Shown piece after piece: positions 11,806 through 23,894 of a stretch of 64,000 bases of DNA. Source of the DNA: Codonopsis lanceolata (taxonomy: Eukaryota > Streptophyta > Magnoliopsida > Asterales > Campanulaceae); assembly GCA_013146195.2 (NCBI GenBank), contig CM028379.1, positions 86,214,474 to 86,278,473 on the forward strand, written 5' to 3'. Within the stretch, counting starts at the first letter, position 1, and the number at the start of each line of letters is the position of its first letter. The position numbers and the translations under genes were made by a program. Under the pieces are notes generated by a model. That model ran no database searches, was not told the origin of the DNA, and saw only the letters and a program-made list of their open reading frames with translations.

Positions 11806-12511
11806 TTATTTTATTTAGTGTATTTGGTAATTAGTTTTGGGTAATTGAAGGATATATCTAAGCATCGAAGGAATATATATTTGGACCTTAATGATTAAAA
11901 ATTTATCCTCAGCTATTTTTATAATAAAAAAAATCATTATTTGTGAAAAAATGGTTGAGCGATCGCCCAACACATAGGCTGAGCGATCATGCAAAATCCA
12001 GAATGCAGGCTTCTTAATTTTAGGCCTGAGCGATCACTCAGTGTAAGGGTTGGGGGCAGCAGCTCAGCTCCGTAATTTAAAAACGTTCAGAAGCAAGACT
12101 GACAGATCAACAGTGCCCTCTCTCTCTCTCTCTAAACTCAACCGTAAAACCTCTACCTTCTCGCCAAGATTCCGGCCAATCCACTCGTCCAAATCCATTC
12201 AAACTCCATAATCTGTTTCCCCTCTACCTACATTCTACATCTATTCGTTCATTTTTCACGATCGGTGAAGATTATGCCCCGACGGATTCCTGCGACCTTC
12301 ATATTTTCCGGCAACAAGCTCAAGTGTGCTACCCATTTTTGAGTATTTTTCTTCCCTCTTCTACATATATGCACATTTTATCTGCTTAAAATCGATTATT
12401 GCATAAATTGATAGCTTAGGATAATTTTTATACTTGTACATTTACGAGCTTTGTTGGGTTTTCTGATTTAAGAGGAGTGTTTTGAGTGTTATTCTTTTTT
12501 ATTAATTTTCA

Positions 12512-13480
12512 ATGGCACCCAAAAAGAGAAGTAAAACTTCCGGTGAGGGCACGTCAACTTCTGCTTCGGCTATAGAATTTGATCATGCCCACTTTTTAAA
12601 TGTCGAACATTATCAAAACTATTTAAATAGTTTTCATTCTAAGGCTATCGTCCCGGAGCGTGGGTTTGATTTTAAAAGCTATCAATTGAAAAACCATTTC
12701 GCAAGAAATGGTTGGAAAAATTTATGCGCGACTCCTGGCGAGGCCGTTATGCCAATTGTCCGTGAGTTTTACGCTCACAGTGGACAAATAATGAGGGATG
12801 GCCCTAACTGTTCTTGGGTTCGGGGCCGTGTAATTAATTTTGGTCATTCCGCCATTCGGGATTATTATCGTTTACCTGTTGTTAGGGTTGATGATTATCA
12901 ATCCTATTTACCTTATAACATCCCAATGGCTACTGTTAGTGAGAGGATAGCTTTGTCTGGGTCCGAGTGAACCTATGGACGAAACGAGTTGGTTGGACGC
13001 CCTCATTCCATTAGGGAGTCTCTCTTGACTCCCCATGCTAGGGGAATTTATAAATTTATTTGCGCTGGTGATGCCCACGACACATCGCGATGTGACGTGG
13101 AATAGGGCGGTGTTAATTTACACCATCCTAACTCAGGGTTCCGTTGATGTCGCTACAATCATCAATGGGCAGCTTAGAGGCATGGTTGAGAAAACCATGA
13201 ATACGACCCTTCATTTTCCGAGTCCAGTTACTGGCCTCTGTGCTGCCGCGGGAATCACGTAGACTTCCGATTTAGAGCGAATCAAGTCGATGCCCAATGT
13301 TGCCCAAAAAGGTGTCACAAATAAGGACATGACAACCCTATGACCGTCACCCCGCCGATCAAGGCGAAGATGTTGAGAAGGATCCGGAGATGGATCCTTT
13401 AGAGGAGATCTCTACCCAATTAGTGGAGGTCCATTTGGGCTTAGACACACTCGAATACGTAGACCATAGGATTGACATGC
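12512..13480 (+). pseudogene. Athila-type downstream ORF (putative plant transposon protein), broken
   Basis: It starts MAPKKRSKTSGEGTS at ATG 12512, preceded by a CT-rich leader with a (TC)n run near 12120. The reading frame to 12970 contains FARNGWKNLC, VREFYAH and VRGRVINFGHSAIRDYYRLP, phrases of the plant transposon-associated domain common in the third ORF of these elements. Further pieces (13035-13262, with WNRAVLIYTILTQGSVDVATII) continue after a frameshift. An acidic helical tail is visible to about 13480. The role of this ORF in intact elements is not established. Confidence 0.75.
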
Positions 13481-13770
13481 TTCAAAGAAGATGTCGATCA
13501 TCGATTAGCTACACTTGAGCATAAGCGGTCTACCAAAACTATTTTTATGGGTATAGTACTCCATTTTTTCAAAACATTGCCTCCAACCTCAACATGCCTC
13601 GGACACCGTCCCGAATGGCGTCCTCCTTCGTTATTTGGTCCCGGCTCATCCGAGTCGACGCTAAAATAGCGCCTTCCTTCGTTATGTGGATTTGCCATTT
13701 GTTTTCCATTTGCTCCTTTGTTTTTCTCCCTTATCTTCGGTCCAACATTTTGAGGACAAAATAGAATTTA

Positions 13771-13782
13771 AGTTTGGGGGAA
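13771..13782 (+). other. Polypurine tract region of the Athila-like element
   Basis: AGTTTGGGGGAA follows TTTTGAGGACAAAATAG. This combination is typical just ahead of the 3' LTR of Athila-type elements, where plus-strand synthesis would start. Confidence 0.6.
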
Positions 13783-14845
13783 TCTAGGCCAGTGGTCCTT
13801 TCGTCCTAGCCTAATGAGAATTGGGAACTTGTGGTTAAATCGTGCTATGTACATGGACAACTAATGTCCCTTATATCCCTTCTTTTACCTATTTTCTTAT
13901 TTTTGCTTATTTTTATTTTAGGAGTTGATGAAGTGAAATACTGTGACAAAGGTCGTGACCACCTCAGTTGTCTGCTTATCCGGCCTTATTCCAATTAGCA
14001 TCAATCTCCAATTTTTTTTAAAAAATTTATTCTCGAGTCTGTGTGCGGAATTTAAGTCGGTGATGATTAATGCTATGAGCCGCATGACTTCTTCCTCGAT
14101 CCTTCAAGAATTTACTTTTTTTGTAAATTTCTTATGATTATCCCATTTGTGTACTCATACCCCACCATTATTGAAGGATTTGGACATTTTTATCCAAAGA
14201 TATAGCTCACATGGCATTCTCTCGAGACTGGTTTTGTGCACCTAATTAGAAAGAGTAATTGTCTTTATGCGAGTGTTACATTGAATTGTAACTTAAGGTC
14301 ATTTTTATAGAAGTTAGAATCTTTTGGAATTGTCTTGCTAATATATCTCAAGCACACATTTTGAATCGTGATTGCATGTCAATCTTTAATTTCGATATCT
14401 TTTCTAGAAAAAGTTTATGTCAAACACGTTAGGAGCTACTCTTCATTTCATTTATGGATGTGATGTTTATAATTGTATTTCATTTTCTATGGAATTTTGC
14501 ATGATGACTTGGCACTAGGACATGTTTGAGCCTTTTTAGCTTCCTGACCAATCTATGTTATATCCCTAGTGTCCCCTTTTAAGCTTTATTAAAAGAATGG
14601 CGTGTGCAAAAGCACATATCGACCCCCATTCGGCATCATTTTTTTTACCCACATTAACTTAACCCTAAAAGCTTATACACTTTAGCCTACCTTGGAGAGA
14701 GTAGAACTTGGGTAGGAAATTTAATGTTGCATAGATTGTCATTATTTTATATCCTCCTATGATTTCATCTTCTTCCTTGTATTCTCCGTTATTATTATTA
14801 TTATTATTTTAAAAAAAAAGGAGAGAAAAATGACATCAAGGCCGG
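13783..14845 (+). other. Athila-like 3' remnant, LTR not recognisable
   Basis: By order this should be the 3' LTR, but I found no stretch matching 5040-6230. It is AT-rich and non-coding, with a (TTA)n run at 14789-14808. It may be a non-LTR tail with the real 3' LTR lost, replaced, or hidden beyond the gap at 16645. Confidence 0.4.
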
Positions 14846-15701
14846 ATGCAATATCCATTGCATCGCCACAACACTAAATGCAATATTCATTGTATTATCG
14901 CAAAAACAGATGCAATATTCATTGCATCGCAACGCTAGATGCGATATCCATCGCATTATCACAACACCAAATGCAATATCCATTACATTATCGAACGATA
15001 CCAAAGCAAAAATCAGATGTAATATTTATTACATCATCCAAAGTGAGACCAGATGCAGATACAGATATAATATCCATTACATCCATCAAGAACCTAAGCC
15101 CAAATCTGATACAATATTCATTCCATTACTTCAAAATCATGTGCAATATCCATTGCATTATCACAAAATCAAATGCAATATCTATTGCATCACAACAAGA
15201 CCGGATGCAATATCTATTGCATTGCCAAAAGACTATCACAAAATCTTATGCAATATCCATTGCATTACAACGCTAGATGTGATATCCATCGCATTATCAG
15301 AAAATTAGATGCGATATCCATCGCATTACATCAAGACCGAATGCAATATCCATTGCATACCATAAAATTATTACCAAATCCGATGCAATATCCTTTGCAT
15401 TATCACAAAATTAAATGCAATATTAATTGCTTCATAACAAGATTGATGCAATATTCATTGCATTGCCACGAGACTAACACGAAAATCGATGCAATATCCA
15501 TTGCAGTAAAAATGTTTTTTTTTCAAAGAGTTACACTACAATATCAATTGTAATGTCAAAGATATACATTTTTTTCAAAGAGTCACACTGCAATATCCAT
15601 TGCAATGTCAAAAAATTTTGCTCAAAGAGTAAAATTGCAATATCCATTGCAATGCCCAAAAAAATTATATTTAAATGTCATGTTGTAATATTCATTATAA
15701 C
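14846..15701. repeat. Array of about 23 short dyad-symmetric units
   Basis: Each unit is a 7-base arm, a 4-base centre (mostly ATCC or ATTC) and the complementary arm: ATGCAAT-ATCC-ATTGCAT. Units were read at 14846, 14878, 14910, 14939, 14971, 15017, 15065, 15109, 15142, 15173, 15205, 15248, 15277, 15309, 15341, 15383, 15415, 15446, 15489, 15537, 15589, 15634 and 15682. Spacing varies from about 28 to 52 bases and the spacers are unrelated to one another. Several units carry paired changes in both arms. Not a CRISPR array: this is plant DNA, spacers are irregular and no cas gene exists. Confidence 0.9.
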
Positions 15702-16644
15702 GCCCAAAGTTTTTCCATGAAAGTATGATGCAATATGAATATGATAACCGAATATGATAACCAAATATGTGATGCAATGACAAGATGCAAGCTAAGATAA
15801 CATGCATATGGAAAAAACTCTTCATTTTTTTTCTTCTCTTTTTTTTTCAAAAAAATTGAATATATGATATGGATGTGTGTCCATTGTTTTCTTAAACATG
15901 CTAAGACAAGACGGTCAAGGGATGCGTATGTGATAAGAGAGATTAGATACATTTGGTTATGAATGGTTATGAGTATAGGAGTTGATGGTGATATTTGAAA
16001 TGAAGGTGAGTGGAGGCCGGGTCACTTTTCGCTTTTGACTAGTGCATCAATCAAGAAAGGAATTCAATCACAAGATCGCTGAATCCTACTAATCGATGCC
16101 TCCGAGGACCATTTTTTGTTTTTCTTTCTTTTTTTTTTCTTTTTTTTTCTTTGTTGCTCTAACTTTTGCCTAGACGCCCTTTCGGGTTTTCAACCTAGCG
16201 AAAGCATTTACCCCATAGGAGCTAGTCTTTCAATGCATGCTAAGATAAGCCGCTTCTTCGAGGATCACGCCAGAGTTTTTCTGCTTCTTTTAGGCGAGAT
16301 GGAAAAGACAGTGTTTCTCGAGATGATGAGCTTTTATGTATCCAATGAGTTTGGCAGAGAAGCCCCGGTGACTCGATGAACCAAATTTTATAAATGGGAT
16401 GGGAAAGTTCCTTAAGAGATTAACCGTGATGTACCTCGTAAAAGACCTCGATTGAAGAGACTTTTTAGGAGACATAAATTAGTATGCTCAAAGAAAAGAG
16501 ATGACTCTAATGGACAAAAGAGAGTCGCGATCCGAGTTTATCGCCGAGTATCACAAGTTTAATGGACCCTATTTAACATTTATCTTTTGATGATTTTATA
16601 TGTTTTTTTTGCAAAGGTTCCATCTCTTTGGACCCGATCGCATT
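15702..16644. other. Non-coding repeat-like DNA before the assembly gap
   Basis: No domain is recognised. It contains T-rich runs (15828-15850, 16115-16150) and a stretch from 16175 (TAGACGCCCTTTCGGG) that looks like dispersed repeat DNA of unknown class. Short open frames here lack any recognisable motif. Confidence 0.4.
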
Positions 16645-16744
16645 NNNNNNNNNNNNNNNNNNNNNNNNNNNNNNNNNNNNNNNNNNNNNNNNNNNNNNNN
16701 NNNNNNNNNNNNNNNNNNNNNNNNNNNNNNNNNNNNNNNNNNNN
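16645..16744. other. Assembly gap, 100 N
   Basis: Exactly 100 N, the usual placeholder for a gap of unknown size. It removes the first part of the copia 5' LTR, about 68 bases by comparison with the 3' LTR, and an unknown amount of flank. Confidence 0.99.
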
Positions 16745-16908
16745 AATAGGTATAGGTGCTTGACATTTTGGCCATCGATCACCCTATATATACGATACTA
16801 CGGGGTTGATTGTTTACCACCCCGAAATCCTTGGTTTCTGATAAATTCTCTCTCTCTCTCTCTTTCTCTCATACTCTTCGTTCCATTTTGTGGTTAATTT
16901 TTATAACA
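16745..16908 (+). mobile_element. Ty1/copia 5' LTR, left part lost in gap
   Basis: Matches 22942-23102 nearly base for base: AATAGGTATAGGTGCTTGAC, a CTATATATACGATACTACGG TATA region and a (CT)n run. Differences are concentrated near 16834-16846. It ends in ...ATAACA, and ACACGTTATCGGCCACGA follows where the primer site is expected. Confidence 0.9.
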
Positions 16909-17881
16909 CGTTATCGGCCACGATTGTTCTGCATTAACAATCCCAATCGGTAAAATTTTCTCTAGATATATTATTTATTTTATGTCTACGTTTTACTTCA
17001 ATATATATCGTATATCACCATTATTAAGAAAAGGTTGGGTGAGCCACCGTCGATAATATATGGTGAGATAATGAAATAATAATTTATTATTTAACGCATA
17101 ATATATATATTCGTTGATGCTTGTGCGGAAACAACCCCAAGCTATAAAGCTGAATATTTATATATATACATATATTTCAATTCTATATATATGACTAACT
17201 TTATATACATATATATTTATTCTTGACTTACAAACACCCACGAAGAGAAAGGCTTCTTAGAGTAGCGTGGCGTGAATATATATGTATGCTATATAATAGG
17301 CGTATAAAGTTGGTGACAAATATTAATGCGGAGTTATTTTATTTATTGCTCCTAATAAGTTTTATATTTATTCATAATATAAATGCAATTCTATTAAATC
17401 AGAAATTTTTACATTTTTACCTATATCTATAACGGCTAGTTAACGGCTATATAACGGCTATAAACGGCTTAGTTCGATTTTTATTTATCTCCTCAACGGT
17501 AATAAGCGGCTAGTTAACGGTCATAAGCGGTCATTTTCTCTCCATATATACCGTAACATTTTAATAGATTACTCACATTTTTACTATCTCCTTACAAACT
17601 CTCAATATCATATCTTCTTCTACAAAAATGTTTCCTCCAATGTTGATGATTATTATCATACTTGTTATTGCATGCCTTGCAATGGTTTTGTTCTTGAATT
17701 CCCTCAAAATGATTTTGAGATTTTTATTATCCTTCTTTGTATCATGTATGTCACATTAGCAATTACAATAGCTTTCAACATACATTTTAACATGTCTTGA
17801 TTGATTATCGTATGAATAAAATTTCCATGTCATCATTTTATTAATATATATATGTTTCATTTTTATAGTTTTTCTTCACAA
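16909..17881 (+). other. Copia leader region, non-coding
   Basis: AT-rich untranslated leader between the 5' LTR and gag. It includes clusters of ACGGCTA/AACGGTCATAAGCGG-like short repeats at 17430-17530 and no convincing coding sequence. Confidence 0.5.
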
Positions 17882-18800
17882 ATGGCAAACATTGCTAAGC
17901 TTGAATTTGAAAGGCTCGACATAGCTGGGAAAAACTATATGTCTTGGAAAATAGATGCGAAACCCACTGGCCGCGAAGCCTCGAAAATACTATCCAACAA
18001 AGTAATAGTGAATGGATAAGTAATCAACAACGGGCTCAAGCCATGATTTTCCTACGACACCACGTCCACGAAGACCTAAAGATGGAGTACCTCACGGTGA
18101 ATGATCCACTCGTCTTTTGGGAGAGTTTGAGCGAAAGATATGACCATTTGAGAGCGGTCATTCTCCCAAAAGCACACTATGATTGGATTCATATCCGCCT
18201 ACAAGATTTTAAAACCATTAATGAATATAGTTCAATGATGTATAGAATAACCTCACAGTTGAAATTATGTGGGAAACCATCATCTTGAATATGATATGTT
18301 GGAGAAGACTTTCTCCACATTTCATGCCTCGAATATGCTCTGCGGCAATATCGAGAGAAGGGTTTTAAAAGGTACTCGGATTTAATTTCTTCCTTATTGT
18401 AGGTGAACAAAATAATGAGATTCTAATGAAGAATCATGAATCTCGACCCGACTGGTTCAGCCCCATTCCACGAGCGAATGGGACTATGTATGATGAAGGC
18501 CAAGGCGTGGGCGTGGTAGTGGTCGTGGTCGCGGTGGTGGTAGGCCAAGGAAATCATGGACAAGGCAGGGGTCGTGGTCGAAATCAAGGCCGAGGAAGAG
18601 GCCGCGAGACGAAATAATTTTAAGTCGCCATCATCATCATCCGTATAATGGAAATTCCTCTCGCCACCTGAAGTGGAACAGAGATGATGATAGAAACACC
18701 TCCTCGAGTAGGCAAAATGTGCGTCCAAACAATGAAGAGAGTTCATGTTTTAGGTGTGGCATGACAGCCAGGCACTTGCACATGCCGAGCGACAAACATC
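17882..18800 (+). pseudogene. Ty1/copia gag, broken
   Basis: ATG 17882 begins MANIAKLEFERLDIAGKNY, the usual copia gag opening. A frameshift near 17955 moves the rest to the frame with QAMIFLRHHVHEDLKMEYL and VFWESLSERYDHL. A Gly/Arg-rich stretch at 18500-18615 precedes a degraded zinc knuckle (SCFRCGMTARHLHMP, with the last Cys missing) near 18745-18790. Confidence 0.85.
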
Positions 18801-19149
18801 TAGTTGATCTTTATGAGAGATCACAAAAGGAAAGAATGTAGAGACAAATTTCCTTGAAAATGATCATGAAGATCTTCATTTTGATTTCGGTGATATGGCC
18901 AACGTCGACATGACCAATACCATTAGTGATGATATTGGTCATGAACAATAAATGAACATAGGAATGAAGCTATGGTCCGAGTTTAAGATAAAAGATGTGG
19001 AAAAAGTAACATGTTGTTATGTAGGAACATTATCTGCTTTTTCTATGTATACTAGCATGCTTACAATAAAGTTTATATATGCATTTTGCATTCAATGTGT
19101 TATCATATTTATTCATCTTATTTTACTTTCTCTCATATTGAAATAGATC

Positions 19150-20500
19150 ACAAATATGTCTGAATCCAAAATCCAAGGAGGAGATTTATGTCTTGCAGAC
19201 AGCGCTACTACGCATACCATACTTAAAAATAAGAAATATTTTTCTTATCTAAAAATTGACAATGCTAATGTCAACACTATATCTGGTAATGCCAAAATAA
19301 TTGAAGGATTTGGCAAGGCAATTTTCTAATGCACGGAGGTGCGAAATTTATGATAAATAATGCATTATTCTCTCCTAAGTCTCGAAAGAAACTTGTTAAG
19401 TTTCAAAGACATTAAATGCGAATGGATATCATATTGAGACTATGAATAAGGGGAATGATGAATATCTTTGCATTACCTCAAACACTTAGGAAGCAAGTGT
19501 ATATTGGAGAAATTGCCATCTCTATCATCACGGATTGTATAGTACAATCATAAGAATATTTGAATCATATTCTACTGAAGTAAACTTTGAAGTTTCTTGA
19601 AACATTTAAAGCTTGACATGATCGACTGGGGCATCGGGATCAATAATGATGCGTAGAATTATAGAGAATTCTAGTGGTCATCCATTGAAAAACCAGAAGA
19701 TTTTTCAATCTAATGAACTCCTTTGTGAGGCTTGTTCTCAAGGAAAGTTGATAATTAGACCATCACCAACTAAAGTTGGATATGAATCACCATCGTTTTT
19801 GGAACGAATTCAGGGTGATATATGTGGACCTATCCATCCACTAAGTGGACCATTCCAATACTTTATGGTATTGATTGATGCTTCTAGCAAATGGTCGCAC
19901 GTATGTCTATTATCAACTCGTAATACGGCATTTGCCAAATTCCTTGCACAAATAATCAAGCTGAGAGCACAATTCCCATTATATGATCAAGAAAGTGAGA
20001 CTTGATAATCTTTGGTGAATTTACATCTCAAGCATTCAATGATTATTGTATGGCAATAGGGGCGATGTTGAACATCCGGTAGCCCATGTTCATACACAAA
20101 ATGGTTTGGTGAATCGTTGATCAAGCGTATTCAACTCATTGCGGACCATTAATGATGAAACAAAGCGCCTCTTACGTATGGGGTCATCTTTGTTTTACAT
20201 GCGTTGATTCGCCTCGAGGCCAAGTGCATATCATAAATACTCCCAATACGGTTGGCATTCGGGCGAGCCGAATCTATCCCATCTAAGAGTTTTTGGTTGT
20301 GCGGTATATGTACCAATTGCTCCACCACAACGCAGATGGGACCACAAAGGAGATTGGGAGTATATGTTGGGTATGAATCCCTTCTATAATAAAATATCTT
20401 GAACCAAAAGCGGGTGGCGTCTTTACGGCACGCTTTGCCGATGTCATTTTAATGAAGACAAGTTTCCACCTTTAGGTGAAGAGGGAAACAAGTGGGAAGA
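19150..20500 (+). pseudogene. Ty1/copia protease remnant and integrase, broken
   Basis: A protease-like piece at 19195-19330 (DSATTHTIL) shows the D-S-x-T/C region of copia proteases. The GAG-pre-integrase and integrase segment follows at 19646-20005 with CEACSQGKL and ERIQGDICGPIHPLSGPFQY, which holds the first catalytic Asp, and FMVLIDASSKWSHVCLLSTR. The second half is scattered over frames up to about 20500. Several small deletions are evident. Confidence 0.8.
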
Positions 20501-20879
20501 GAGATCAAGTGGTGCACATCATCGTTATTGCACCTTGACCCTCCCACAAGCAACGTGGCTGGAAGTTCAAAAGATCATACATTTACAAAATGTAGCGAAT
20601 CGGTTGCCGGATGCATTTATAGATACAAAGAGAGTGACAAAGTCACATGTAGGCTGCTATAAATGCTCTGCCCGAATTGAAATACCAAAAGGGCGCCAAA
20701 TGATAAAATGGCAAATGTATCTAAGACACGCTGAGGCGTGGGCGACCCGTTGGTTCAAAGGATAAAAATCCTCGCAAAAGGAAAGTGATTGAAAATCCCC
20801 GATCACATGAAAGTGTTCGAGAAGAAACACACGATCGTGAAATTGTTCGGAAGAAACACACGATCATGCAAATCTAGTA

Positions 20880-22630
20880 AGCCTGCGTAATGATAACCAT
20901 GAGATTTCCATTAATTACATATGTAATGGAAAAATATGGAACCGAGATGAAATGGAGAATATTGATGATATATTCTCTTATTCGGTATCCCAAGAAATTA
21001 ATAGCGGGGCGATGATCCCGAACCAAAATCTGTATCGAATGTCAAAAGAGGCATGACAAGATCAAATGGATAGATGCCATGAAGGCTGAATTAAATTCGT
21101 TGAATAAGCGAAAAGTATTTGGATCTATCGTTCTCACACGGAAGGCGTGAAACCCATTGGATCTGAGATGGATTTTTGTTCGGCGAAAAATGAGAAAAAT
21201 GAGATTGTGAGATACAAGGCTCGCCTTGTTGCAGGTTTTTCTCAGGCACAGGATTGATTATGAAGAAAGCGTATTCTCTGTAATGGATGCTATTACGTTC
21301 GGATATCTAATCGACCTATCGGTTTCGAAAAATCTAGATATGCATCTCATGGATGTTGTAGCGGCTTATTTATACGGATCATTAGATGCCGATATTTATA
21401 TGAGAATTCTGATGGAATTAAAGTGCACGAAGCAAGCGAGCTCAAAGCCTAAAGAATTATGTGCAATTAAACTACAACGATCCTTTGTATGGATTAAAAC
21501 AATCCGGTCGCATGTGGTATAATTGCTTAAGTGAGCATTTGTTAAAAGAGCGGATATGTGAATGATCAATTATGTCAGTGTGTCTTTATAAAAAAGCGAC
21601 AGTTGGATTTGCTATTATCATTGTCTATGTAGATGATCTGAATATCATTGGAACTCCCAAGGAAATCAAAGAAGCGTTGATTACCTAAAGGGAGAATTTG
21701 AAATGAAAGATCTTGGGCTAACCAAATCTTGTCTTGGTTTACAAATAGAACACTTTCATAGTGGAAAATTTGTACACCAATCAAATTACACAAAAAGGGT
21801 TTTGAAGCGTTTTTGTATGGATAAAACAAACCCTCTCACTAACCCCATGATTAATAGATCACTTGAATATTGAAAAAGATCCATTTCGTCCTTGTGAAGA
21901 TAATGAAGAAATACTTGGTCTGAAGTACCATACTTAAGTGCTATTGGAGCTCTTATGTACCTTGCTAATTGTACCGAGACCGGATATAGCATTTGCTACA
22001 AATCTATTGGCAAGATATAGTTCATCTCCATCACGGAGACAACTTTGGAATGGTATCAAGCACATATTTCGTTATCTTGAGGACGATCGATTTGGGATTA
22101 TTTTATCCCAAAGGATCAAAGGATAAATTGATTGGTTTTGCGATGCGAGTTATTTGTCGATCCTCATAAAGCCGGATCACGACCGGCTATGTCTTCACGA
22201 TGGGTGGTCTTGCAATTTCTGGCGTTCTCAAAGCAAACGCTAGTTGCTACATCGTCAAATCATCTTTGAGATGATCGCACTTCATGAAGCCGATCGAGAG
22301 TGTGTATGGCTTCGATCTATGACTCGGCATATTCAAAATGCCAGATGGACTACCTGTCAACAAAGACCGACAGGTATTATTTGAAGACAATGCGCATGTG
22401 TCGCCCAAAGTAAAGAGGATACATCAAAAGTGGCAGTCCAAACATATCCCCAGAAAGCTCTTTTTATACACTCAAGAACTTGAAAAGAAGAAAGAGGTCG
22501 GCATCGATATGTTCGATCAAGTGATAATGCTGCAGATTTATTCACGAAGGCACTTCCCACTACAACCTTCAGAAAGCATGTTCACAACATTGGAATGCGG
22601 AATCTACGAGATTTACAAAGATGATTTCTC
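20880..22630 (+). pseudogene. Ty1/copia reverse transcriptase and RNase H, broken
   Basis: Pieces in different frames: WIDAMKAELNSL near 21070, MDVVAAYLYGSLDADIYM near 21350, the catalytic box IVYVDDLNIIGT at about 21625, and PRPDIAFATNLLARYSSSP near 21970. The RNase H part ends near 22620. Numerous one-base gaps mean no domain is intact. Confidence 0.85.
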
Positions 22631-22639
22631 TTAACCATT

Positions 22640-22873
22640 GTCAACTCAAGGGGGAGCATATATGGCTGTACTCTTTTTCCCTTTATCATGGTTTTTTTCC
22701 CACTGGGTTTTCCATGAAAAGGTTTTTAACGAGACAGCCCATGCACACAATCCAGATTTAAGTTGTGTACGTTTTTCCTTATGTCCGATTTTTTTTCCCC
22801 ACTGGGTTTTTCGGCTTAAAGGTTTTTAACGAGACACACTTATTTAACTTGTGATGCTATGTTCAAGGGGGAG
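22640..22873 (+). other. Copia 3' untranslated region with duplicated motif and polypurine tract
   Basis: The phrase CACTGGGTTTT ... AAGGTTTTTAACGAGAC occurs twice, at about 22698-22735 and 22799-22836. The tract TTCAAGGGGGAG at 22862-22873 abuts the 3' LTR and is the likely polypurine primer. A second tract, TCAAGGGGGAG, lies at 22645-22655. Confidence 0.75.
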
Positions 22874-23102
22874 TGTTAAGAAAGCATGAACATTAGCCTA
22901 TGACATGGGAGGAGGAGTAGCCTTGCAGGATAGCCCTGCATAATAGGTATAGGTGCTTGACATTTTGGCCATCGATCACCCTATATATACGATACTACGG
23001 GGTTGATTGTTTACCACCCCGAAATCCTTCAGCTTACAGATTTCTCTCTCTCTCTCTCTTTCTCTCATACTCTTCGTTCCATTTGGTGGTTAATTTATAA
23101 CA
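22874..23102 (+). mobile_element. Ty1/copia 3' LTR
   Basis: A 229-bp LTR that starts TGTTAAGAAAGCATG directly after the polypurine tract and ends ATTTATAACA. Its right 161 bases pair with the partial 5' LTR at 16745-16908. Confidence 0.9.
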
Positions 23103-23894
23103 TTCTTTATAAAGTAGATCTCTTTTCTTTTTATTCCCAATGTGGGATTCCCCACTTCCTACTTACACAACTTCCTCATTCAACTTTTATTGGAACAAGT
23201 TTCCAACGGTCACATCGCACATTTCTGCTGCGTGAAAAAAATTGATTGAGTGAAATGGTTGGCCCGTGGGGGTAGATTGAGGATCTGAATCTGGGTTTAA
23301 CCGAAGAAAGAGAGGCGAGGTTGCAGAAGGATTTCTCATCTCCTCCAATATCAGTTTTGTCTGTTAGATCTCTTTATGTTCTGGCTTTATTTGGAATGAA
23401 GGAAATCCTTATTTAAAGTAATTAGTTGAGCCTTAAATGAAAGGAACTTAAGGAAGTGGGAAGATTGTATCTTTAATGTGTTCAATTTTGTTATTGGTAA
23501 ATCATAGATCTAGTGGGTTTGTTGATGAGTTTGATGCCCATGAAAGATAAAGGTTAGATAGTGATAGTACAAATGCATCGTGGTGGCGTTGGGCTTGCAA
23601 TAGATGGGATTTTTTTTCAACGACCTGGGCAAAATAGGTATTTTACATAGTTTAACAGTTAAACTTAACATCTATTCAAAAATTGGGCTAAACCGGAAGA
23701 TAACTCTGATATAGTGACCATTCTAAATTTTTTGAAGTTTTAGCGGCTAATTGTAACTTTTTGTAAAGTACAATGGTCCAAAGGTGTGTTTTGTCTTAAT
23801 TTTTCTTTGAAGTCGCACCCATTCGACACGTATTTTCAATACACAATCGATACAACTCAAAAAAGTTCGATATGATATGGCAATCAGATATTTA
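23103..23894. other. Intergenic DNA, nothing recognised
   Basis: No coding sequence, repeat or domain could be supported here. It lies between the copia element and a TIR element. Confidence 0.5.

Noticed and set aside
13783..14845. 3' LTR of the Athila element
   Set aside because: Position is right, but I could not match it to the 5' LTR by eye, so it is left as unassigned remnant.
14804..15553. Ile/His/Cys-rich peptides
   Set aside because: They are frames across the dyad array; the repeating peptide pattern mirrors the DNA repeat.
14846..15701. CRISPR-like array
   Set aside because: The palindromic repeats are short, differ in sequence, have spacers of unequal length, and lie in plant nuclear DNA without cas genes.
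16573..16897. Proteins spanning the N run
   Set aside because: The frames are open only because N codons contain no stop; the flanks are LTR and repeat DNA.
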